DNA of 60,280 nt from DATBLQ01 sp036555325 (GTDB lineage: Bacteria > Pseudomonadota > Alphaproteobacteria > Rhizobiales > Aestuariivirgaceae), in assembly GCA_036555325.1 (NCBI GenBank), contig DATBLQ010000027.1, positions 1 to 60,280 on the forward strand. Direction: 5' to 3'. Of this stretch, positions 56,101 through 60,280 are shown piece after piece. A program made the translations under genes and the position numbers. The notes below the pieces were generated by a model. The model was not told the DNA's origin. It saw only the letters and a program-made list of their open reading frames with translations, and ran no database searches. The number at the start of each line of letters is the position of its first letter. The stretch's first letter is position 1.

Positions 56101-56226
56101 CTCATCGACAACGGGCTTAAACGCATGGGCGAGACGCTGGAATTTCCGCTGGAGAAGGGGATCGTGAAGGCCAAGGTTGTGGATCCGGTGTTCTTCGACA
56201 AGGAAGGAGCGCGGCAGAATGGCTGA
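53191..56226 (+). CDS. soxA: Sarcosine oxidase subunit alpha
   Basis: Large NAD+ and THF-binding subunit, 1011 residues. N-terminal part: FSFDGKSMSGFHGDTLASAL, then NAD-binding VLVAGGGIAGLAAANAAAA and MATGAIERPISFANNDRPGI. The C-terminal half is an aminomethyltransferase (GCV_T)-like THF domain (VGLLDASTLGKIEIKGPDAG, VYRISFSGELSFEVATP, GTEALHILRAEKGFI). Length is normal for TsoxA/SoxA. It overlaps soxG by eight bases. Confidence 0.96.
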   Translation: MAGKPYRVPKGLARERLIDRLRPLRFSFDGKSMSGFHGDTLASALLANGRRLMGRSFKYHRPRSAVGIGAEEMNALVGVGDGARHEPNLRATQVEIYDGLTAVSQNRWPNLDFDLGGLSNEFSRLFPAGFYYKTFMWPQSLWKGLYEPLIRRAAGLGRAARERDPDTYEHIHVHCDVLVAGGGIAGLAAANAAAASGKRVILADENASFGGSCDLSGETIEGLPPSDWVEERVRALKAAENVHVLNRTTVAGHFHHNHVLMVERVGDHDPGLLAKGAPRQRLWKVRAQTLIMATGAIERPISFANNDRPGIMLATAVRGYIDRYGVAPGEECVIFTNNDNAYLTAIALKSSGVKVRPIVDVRARAESAIIDQARGAGIEIVNGAVVSGVETSRGGASIDAVKISPYRSGKGRIVSETRVACDFLAVSGGFNPAVHLWCHNGGKIRFDDRLYSFVPDRHDAAIRAVGAANGKMDSATCVEEGYAAGQATAKASKTKKSKVHGKAAAGQQSEAPLEPIWFVPATGKYNEGNKHFVDFQNDVTAADLELAQREGYESVELTKRYTTLGMATDQGKTSNVNGLGILAEATGLSIPEIGYTTFRPPYTPITFGTVAGPNRGPLFLPVRQTAIFDWHVEHGADFEPVGLWRRPYCYPKGSEDRASAVRREILTVRNRVGLLDASTLGKIEIKGPDAGEFLDRIYTNMFSTLAIGRARYGLMLNELGFLIDDGVTVRLGEDHFLMHTTSGGADRIAAWLEEWLQTEWMTLKVFVTPVTEQWAQFAVAGPDARKVMQKLDGDMDFSAEAFPFMSMKQGTLASYPVRVYRISFSGELSFEVATPANFGRGLWDAIIEAGREFGLDVYGTEALHILRAEKGFIVIGDETDGTVTPHDVGLSWAVSKKKRDFLGKRSLSQPYLAAHGRKQLVGLYTEDPQEVLPDGAHAVERVEPKPPMRTIGHVTSSYFSPTLNRSIAMALIDNGLKRMGETLEFPLEKGIVKAKVVDPVFFDKEGARQNG

Positions 56227-56827
56227 GCGCAGGTTTCACAGCGCGCTGCAGCATCGCGCCGACCGCGCCGGGGCGAAGGGCTTGTCGATCGCGCTTAAAG
56301 AAATGGATGACCGCGGCGTGATCGACGTTCGCGGATTGCCAACCGATGCCGGTTTCCTTCCGGCGGTGAAGGACGTTCTGGGATTCGACCTGCCGATGGA
56401 CCCGCGGACATCGAGAAGCCGCGGCGAAATTAGCGCTCTCTGGCTGTCGACCGATCAGTGGCTGATCATCCTACCACGCGAGACCGCGCCCGATTTCCAC
56501 GCACGACTTGTCAAATCGCTCGCGGGCATTCATTCGCTGGTCGTCGATGTGAGCGACGCGAGAGCCATAGTGCGGCTTGAGGGAGACACTGTGCGCGAGA
56601 CGATGAACAAGGGGACCTCGGCAGACTTCACCGACAGCGGCATGAAAGCGGGCACGGTGCGCCGCCTGCTCTACGCGCAAGTTGCGGCGCTGGCGCATGT
56701 CGTCTCAACCGATCCCGATGTGATCGACCTCTACGTTTTCAGATCCTATGCCGATCATGCGTGGAGCTTTCTGCTGGCGACCGCAAGGGAAGGAGCGCGC
56801 GTCAAGCTCTTCGGCAAGCAGGGATAG
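56219..56827 (+). CDS. soxG: Sarcosine oxidase subunit gamma
   Basis: Gamma subunit of heterotetrameric sarcosine oxidase, 202 residues, GcvT-like fold without catalytic role of its own. Features: VIDVRGLPTDAGFLPAVKDV, LWLSTDQWLIILP, VVDVSDARAIVRLEGDTVRE and YVFRSYADHAWSFLL. ATG 56219 lies inside the soxA 3' end (eight-base overlap); an upstream in-frame start at 56177 is unlikely. Confidence 0.95.
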   Translation: MAERRFHSALQHRADRAGAKGLSIALKEMDDRGVIDVRGLPTDAGFLPAVKDVLGFDLPMDPRTSRSRGEISALWLSTDQWLIILPRETAPDFHARLVKSLAGIHSLVVDVSDARAIVRLEGDTVRETMNKGTSADFTDSGMKAGTVRRLLYAQVAALAHVVSTDPDVIDLYVFRSYADHAWSFLLATAREGARVKLFGKQG

Positions 56828-56841
56828 ACCTTTCGTCGTTC

Positions 56842-56976
56842 TCAGCGACGGTCTTCCGGTCTTCGGCGGGCGCGCATGATGCTGCCAATCAAAACACCGA
56901 CAATCAGCCCCAGCACGCCCGTAAGGACGGCAGCGAGAAGGAAGTTTTCTACGATCAGTTCGGGAATTTTCTCCAT
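56842..56976 (-). CDS. Small single-pass membrane protein, 44 residues
   Basis: A short gene read by eye: ATG 56976 follows GAGGAC, and the product starts MEKIPELIVENFLLAAVLTG, has one hydrophobic helix (about residues 12-34), and ends in a basic tail (MRARRRPEDRR). The stop TGA is at 56842. It converges with soxG, 14 bases away. No family is recognised. The clean ribosome-binding site, Gly-rich helix and positive-inside tail make it a credible gene, not a chance frame. Confidence 0.6.
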   Translation of the reverse strand: MEKIPELIVENFLLAAVLTGVLGLIVGVLIGSIMRARRRPEDRR

Positions 56977-57085
56977 GTCCTCATTCTAAAGCCAAGGCGA
57001 TGAGCCGCAACCGTTGCAGCTCATCCGGACCCCTCTCCACGAGGCGGAGGGTGCTTGCGACAACTCCTCGGCAATAACAAGACCG

Positions 57086-57157
57086 TCATGCGCAGACTTG
57101 ATCCGCGCATCTGCAACGTCCGACCAGAGATGGCCGTGTCAAGCACGGCCATGACGG
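57086..57157. repeat. Dispersed palindromic repeat, copy D
   Basis: GTCATGCGCAGACTTGATCC followed by GCGCATCTGCAACG, then AGAGATGGCCGTGTCAAGCA followed by CGGCCATGACGG. The second dyad ATGGCCGTG tcaa CACGGCCAT is perfect. Reverse-complement order of copy C, indicating the unit moves or copies as a whole. Confidence 0.75.
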
Positions 57158-57180
57158 TTGAGGCAAAGGAGAGAGCATGG

Positions 57181-57425
57181 CAGCGTACTCCCCCTCACCC
57201 GACGCTTCGCGTCAACGCCTCTGCAGAGTTAAACATCCGTATACGGACCATGCGTCCCTCCCCCCTGTGGGGAGGGAGGCCGGAGCGGCAGCGACGGCAG
57301 GGTGGGGTTTGCCTCACGCGAACGTCACCCCACCCCCGACCCCTCCCCACGAGGGGGAGGGGTGCTCAAGGCGAGCCTTCATACCCCTCACCCTACCCTC
57401 TCCCACAAGGAGAGAGGGAGGCATG
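57181..57425. repeat. GC-rich repeat mosaic
   Basis: The 478-base gap 56977-57454 holds copy D plus a chain of short GC-rich dyads: GACGCTTCGCGTC, CCTCCCCCCTGTGGGGAGGG-type, CCCCTCCCCACGAGGGGGAG followed by GGG, and CCCTCTCCCACAAGGAGAGA followed by GGG. A smaller unit, CCCCTCTCCACGAGGCGGAG, lies at about 57031. Protein frames across it are Pro/Gly-rich and spurious. It separates the small membrane gene from metF. Confidence 0.75.
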
Positions 57426-57454
57426 AGAGGGAGGCAGTTGATCAGCACACCGTT

Positions 57455-58348
57455 TTAAATTTTCACTGCTGCAATTGCGGGGATGTCCCGCGGCCTTGGC
57501 AATTTGGCGGCGAGCCACTCGAAGAGCCTGTCGAAGCCGCCGAAGGGATAGAAATGCGGCGCGGCGATGCGCAGCTCGGGGCGCTCGGCATGCAGTCTCG
57601 CCAGATCGACAAGCAATTCATCCGGAGCGGAGACGGTGAGAAGTTTCGAGACATTGAGGGCCTGGCGACGGATGAAACGAGCAGAGTTCCCGACACCGCA
57701 CATGATGGCGTATTTCGCCAGAGTTTTTATGGTGGCGGGACCCGGAACGCCGACATGGATCGGCAGATCAATCCCCTCCTGATGCAAGGTTGCGGCCCAG
57801 CGGGCCAACGGATCGGCTTCGAACAGGAATTGCGTGGCGATGTGAGCTTCAAGCCCATGCGCCTTGGCGCACGCCTGTTTTTCCTTGAGCGCTTGAAGAA
57901 GCATCGCCTCGCCATGCCTTCGGATGATATCGGGATTGCCTTCGGGATGGCCGGCGATACCGATGCGGACAATCCCGTTCTTCTCGAAAACCCCCGTCTC
58001 AATGAGCTTGATTGCTGCATCGAACTTGCCCAAGGGCTCGGGCGCTCCGCCGCCGAGGACCAGAATATGGTCGACCTTGGCGATCTCGGCAAACCGCCCG
58101 ACCCTATCGAACAGGTCGTCCCTGTCCTTGATGAAGCGGGCGGGAAGATGGGGGACCGGCTCGAGCCCATGAGCTCTGACGGCGCGTGCGGCTTCAAGCT
58201 GACCGGCGGCATCGGCCGGATCGATGAGGGCGATAAAAACCTTCGTGCCGCGGTGCAGTCTGGAGGCAATGAAGGGAACCTTGTCGCGCTGCCTCGCGGT
58301 GATCTCAAGGGAGAGGTTGGACAGGAATTGAGTGACCGGATCGGGCAT
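57455..58348 (-). CDS. Methylenetetrahydrofolate reductase family protein
   Basis: A 297-residue TIM-barrel protein of the MetF family, reducing methylene-THF to methyl-THF with FAD. Start MPDPVTQFLSNLSLEITARQ keeps the glutamate in LEIT expected near the N-terminus. Then VFIALIDPADAAGQLEAARA, PVPHLPARFI, KVDHILVLGGGAPEPLG (the D..LLLxG-like strand), VRIGIAGHPEGNPDI, and THLxTQ-like EAHIATQFLFEADPLARW. It is divergent enough from classic MetF that a related C1 role is possible. ATG 58348 is chosen; the upstream frame (to 58534) crosses the regulator gene. It stands next to sarcosine oxidase, which makes methylene-THF. Confidence 0.85.
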   Translation of the reverse strand: MPDPVTQFLSNLSLEITARQRDKVPFIASRLHRGTKVFIALIDPADAAGQLEAARAVRAHGLEPVPHLPARFIKDRDDLFDRVGRFAEIAKVDHILVLGGGAPEPLGKFDAAIKLIETGVFEKNGIVRIGIAGHPEGNPDIIRRHGEAMLLQALKEKQACAKAHGLEAHIATQFLFEADPLARWAATLHQEGIDLPIHVGVPGPATIKTLAKYAIMCGVGNSARFIRRQALNVSKLLTVSAPDELLVDLARLHAERPELRIAAPHFYPFGGFDRLFEWLAAKLPRPRDIPAIAAVKI

Positions 58349-58515
58349 AAAGGATGGTTCGAGGCGGCAGTGGTCCTGTTGCCACCATGCGCCGGTCGTG
58401 GCGTGGGGAGCGCGCAGAATTGCGACAAGCGAAGCACAGATACGACCTTGGGGCTTGCCAAAATGTCGTTTCTGGTGTCTGAAATGGCGCTCATGAGATA
58501 TTTCGGCCATCCGTA

Positions 58516-59511
58516 ATGTTTGGATTAAAACCACAGACTTTGCCGCAGCATTTCGCTTTCATCATGGTGCCTGAATTCACCATGATGCCGGTGACCTCGG
58601 CGATAGAGCCCTTGAGAATTGCCAACCGGATCGCCGAGCAGCAGCTCTATTCCTGGTCGATGCATTCGGGCGACGCGAGGCCGGTGGCGGCCTCGAACGG
58701 CATTCTCGCCATGGTCAACGGAGATCTCGACATGGTGGACGACCATGCCACGATCGTCGTTTGCGGCGGCCTCAACATCCATCATCATGCCGACAAGCGC
58801 CTCCTGGCGTGGCTGCGCAAGATGTCGCGGCGCGGGCACGACATCGGCGCGGTCTGCACCGGCGCTCACATTCTGGCCGAGGCCGGGGTTCTCGACGGCT
58901 ATGCGTGCACCATTCATTGGGAGAACATCCCCGGATTTTCGGAAGCCTTTCCGGATATCAAGGTCACGGGCAGCCTGTTCGAGATCGACCGCGACAGGTT
59001 TTCGAGTGCGGGGGGAACCACCGCGCTCGATCTGATGCTGGCGCTGATCGCCGGCCAGCATGGGGCGGATCTGGCGGCGAGCGTGGCGGAGGCGATCCTT
59101 CACTCGCCCATCCGGCACCACAGCGAACATCAGAGGATGTCGCTGCCGGCGCGCATCGGGGCACGGCATCCGAAGCTTGTCGGCATCATCGAGGAGATGG
59201 AGAAAAATCTCGAAGAACCCCTGTCGCCGAGCGTGCTGGCAAAACAAGCCGGGCTGTCGACGCGCCAGCTCGAACGACTGTTCAGGAGATACCTCGACCG
59301 GTCTCCGAAGCGTTATTATCTCGAGTTGAGGTTGAAAAAAGCTCGTTCGCTGCTGCTGCAAACCGACATGTCGGTGATCAATGTGGCGCTGGCCTGCGGC
59401 TTTTCCTCACCGTCGCATTTTTCAAAGTGCTACCGAGCGTTCTACGGCCGCACACCTTATCGCGAGCGCGGCGTTCCGGTGGTCAACACTCCATCCAACA
59501 TCTCGATTTGA
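58516..59511 (+). CDS. GlxA-family transcriptional regulator (DJ-1/PfpI + AraC)
   Basis: A 331-residue regulator. The N-terminal amidotransferase-like domain (FAFIMVPEFTMMPVTSAIEP; DIGAVCTGAHILAEAGVLDG with the nucleophile-position Cys) is joined to an AraC HTH (LSPSVLAKQAGLSTRQLERL; FRRYLDRSPKRYYLELRLKK; ALACGFSSPSHFSKCYRAFY). This layout is that of GbdR/CdhR-like regulators of betaine and carnitine breakdown, which lead to sarcosine. Control of the sox/metF-like genes is a reasonable inference. Confidence 0.92.
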   Translation: MFGLKPQTLPQHFAFIMVPEFTMMPVTSAIEPLRIANRIAEQQLYSWSMHSGDARPVAASNGILAMVNGDLDMVDDHATIVVCGGLNIHHHADKRLLAWLRKMSRRGHDIGAVCTGAHILAEAGVLDGYACTIHWENIPGFSEAFPDIKVTGSLFEIDRDRFSSAGGTTALDLMLALIAGQHGADLAASVAEAILHSPIRHHSEHQRMSLPARIGARHPKLVGIIEEMEKNLEEPLSPSVLAKQAGLSTRQLERLFRRYLDRSPKRYYLELRLKKARSLLLQTDMSVINVALACGFSSPSHFSKCYRAFYGRTPYRERGVPVVNTPSNISI

Positions 59512-59520
59512 AGATCAAAA

Positions 59521-59549
59521 GGGAGCGGATCCGTGAGGATTCCGCTCCC
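59521..59549 (+). terminator. Hairpin after the GlxA-family gene
   Basis: GGGAGCGGA (59521-59529) and TCCGCTCCC (59541-59549) form a perfect 9-base stem just 10 bases after the stop. No T-run follows, so strength is uncertain. The remaining bases to 59829 (part of the 378-base gap to the tRNA) show no gene. Confidence 0.55.
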
Positions 59550-59829
59550 CTGATAGGTTACGCGTCCGCGACCGGGGGCAATATGCAGACGGCACCCTAT
59601 CATTTCGCTGAAACTCAGCGTGACGGCCCCCGGCGCCGTAAAACTTTTCCGCAATTCCCTTAAGCGGACAGGATAGTTCGGGACAACAACCTATCGCGAC
59701 CCTTTCGAGTCGGCGCGATTATTTTCTATTTATAGCTGCATCCGCCGAAAAACGCAATCCTGTCTTAAGATATTTCATTGCAACCGGGGTTATCTTCTTG
59801 ACGCAGGCGGGATCGTTTTTGGCCCATGG

Positions 59830-59858
59830 TTGACTTAACCTTGACAGGCAACTACCTA
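59830..59858 (+). promoter_or_regulatory. Candidate promoter of the tRNA gene
   Basis: TTGACT (59830-59835), 17 bases, TACCTA (59853-59858), lies about 31 bases before the mature tRNA start. A second TTGACA is at 59841-59846 without a good -10. The -10 match is poor; the -35 element is strong, as is usual in Alphaproteobacteria. Confidence 0.35.
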
Positions 59859-59889
59859 AAGGCGTTGTCACCTGACGTTGCCTATTCAT

Positions 59890-59980
59890 GGTAGTGTGGC
59901 TGAGCGGTTTAAGGCGACTGCTTGCCAAGCAGTTAGGCGTTTGGAGCGCCTCACGGGTTCGAATCCTGTCACTACCGCCA
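59890..59980 (+). tRNA. Class II serine-type tRNA with glycine anticodon GCC
   Basis: A complete 91-base cloverleaf with encoded CCA. Acceptor stem GGTAGTG / CACTACC, discriminator G73. D arm GCT ... GGC with GG in the loop. Anticodon stem ACTGC / GCAGT around the loop TTGCCAA, so the anticodon is GCC (59924-59926). Long variable arm AGGCG tttggag CGCCT. T arm ACGGG-TTCGAAT-CCTGT. Size, variable arm and G73 are those of tRNA-Ser, which SerRS reads without touching the anticodon; GCC would decode Gly codons GGC/GGU. A normal tRNA-Ser for AGC/AGU would have GCT in the same loop, one base away. All stems are intact, so it does not look like a decayed pseudogene. Confidence 0.85.
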
Positions 59981-60020
59981 CTTTGACGGTATCGTCAGAT
60001 GGTCAGCTAAGACTGTAAAT

Positions 60021-60058
60021 GGGCGGGAGGACTCCAAACCTTCCGCCCGCATTTTTAT
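60021..60058 (+). terminator. Intrinsic terminator after the tRNA gene
   Basis: Stem GGGCGGGAGG (60021-60030) / CCTTCCGCCC (60039-60048) with one G-T wobble, 8-base loop, followed by GCATTTTTATC. It is 40 bases after the tRNA CCA end. Confidence 0.75.
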
Positions 60059-60078
60059 CTTGTTATATACGAGTTCAG

Positions 60079-60180
60079 GCTATACATTTTGCATAGCTAT
60101 TCTTGTCACTCCAACGCGCCTAACAGCGTGGACACGAATAGGGATATTCTAGAGATTTCAGATCTCTAGTGGCGGTAGTG
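60079..60180. repeat. Inverted repeats and inverted copy of the tRNA 3' end
   Basis: Three structures lie close together in this AT-richer tail: GCTATACA / TGCATAGC (60079-60097, one mismatch); a perfect 8-base dyad CTAGAGAT ttcag ATCTCTAG (60149-60169); and, directly after it, TGGCGGTAGTG (60170-60180), the exact reverse complement of the tRNA 3' end CACTACCGCCA (59970-59980). No protein-coding gene is seen from 59981 to the window end at 60280. A weak AAGGGG/CCCCTT hairpin is at 60190-60216. Confidence 0.65.
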
Positions 60181-60280
60181 ATACCCAATAAGGGGGTCTG
60201 CGAAAGTGGGCCCCTTTACTATTATCATTGGCGTACCAATCATCCTCCAAACGCCCTCTTGGCCCCAGAGGCCTGATATG

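Noticed and set aside
57181..57458. Plus-strand frame through the repeat mosaic
   Set aside because: Pro/Gly-rich translation of palindromic repeats with no ribosome-binding site or family likeness.
59719..59928. 69-codon minus-strand frame overlapping the tRNA
   Set aside because: It runs into the tRNA gene on the other strand and has no supporting features.
59890..59980. Reading the tRNA as an ordinary tRNA-Gly(GCC) or tRNA-Ser(GCT)
   Set aside because: The long variable arm and G73 exclude a normal tRNA-Gly, and the loop bases are GCC, not GCT, in the given sequence.

Overview
The window looks like a GC-rich chromosomal segment from an alphaproteobacterium, most likely of the Hyphomicrobiales (Rhizobiales). 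The reasons are the ccmI-E-F-H / degP / two-component pair / glnE order, two histidine kinases of the PdhS (PleC/DivJ) type, a membrane-bound cytochrome-c urate oxidase (PuuD), a soxBDAG sarcosine oxidase operon, and dispersed palindromic repeats. Genus cannot be fixed by eye. No rRNA, CRISPR array, insertion sequence or prophage was seen. One tRNA gene lies near the right end.

Layout. 1-1 kb: rplM-rpsI on the minus strand. 1.3-9.9 kb: a lipobox-less membrane-anchored hypothetical, a crotonase, a CoA-binding protein, a uracil-DNA glycosylase family protein, a PdhS-like kinase, cobT and cobS, two retropepsin-like proteases flanking a DUF1289 protein, and dusA. 10-29 kb: purine catabolism. alc and allA lie on the plus strand. 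On the minus strand sixteen genes run without interruption in the order uraH, xdhA, xdhB, xdhC, a BMP-type nucleobase/nucleoside ABC transporter (ATPase, two permeases, binding protein), puuD, uraD, guaD, puuE, cydA, cydB and a CydX-like microprotein. Together they cover import, guanine deamination, (hypo)xanthine oxidation, urate oxidation, hydroxyisourate and OHCU processing, allantoin, allantoate and ureidoglycolate cleavage, with a bd-type quinol oxidase at the tail. 29-34 kb: a LysR regulator with no ordinary start codon, an M20 deacetylase, and a minus-strand hpaB-like / RidA / DUF1028 set whose substrate is not evident.

34-51 kb: greA-like factor, pepN, a PleC-like kinase, a four-EF-hand secreted protein, glnE (its 5' end made of repeat DNA), a sensor/regulator pair, degP, and the cytochrome c maturation genes ccmIEFH. 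51-59.5 kb: soxBDAG, a 44-residue membrane protein, a repeat mosaic, a MetF-like reductase and a divergent GlxA-type regulator. These form a one-carbon (sarcosine to methylene-THF) module.

The most unusual object is the tRNA at 59890-59980. It has a long variable arm and G73, as in tRNA-Ser, but its anticodon loop reads TTGCCAA, so the anticodon is the glycine anticodon GCC. About 190 bases downstream lies an exact 11-base inverted copy of its 3' end, right after a perfect palindrome, in DNA that becomes AT-richer. All functional statements rest on recognisable motifs and gene order read by eye; no database search was run.
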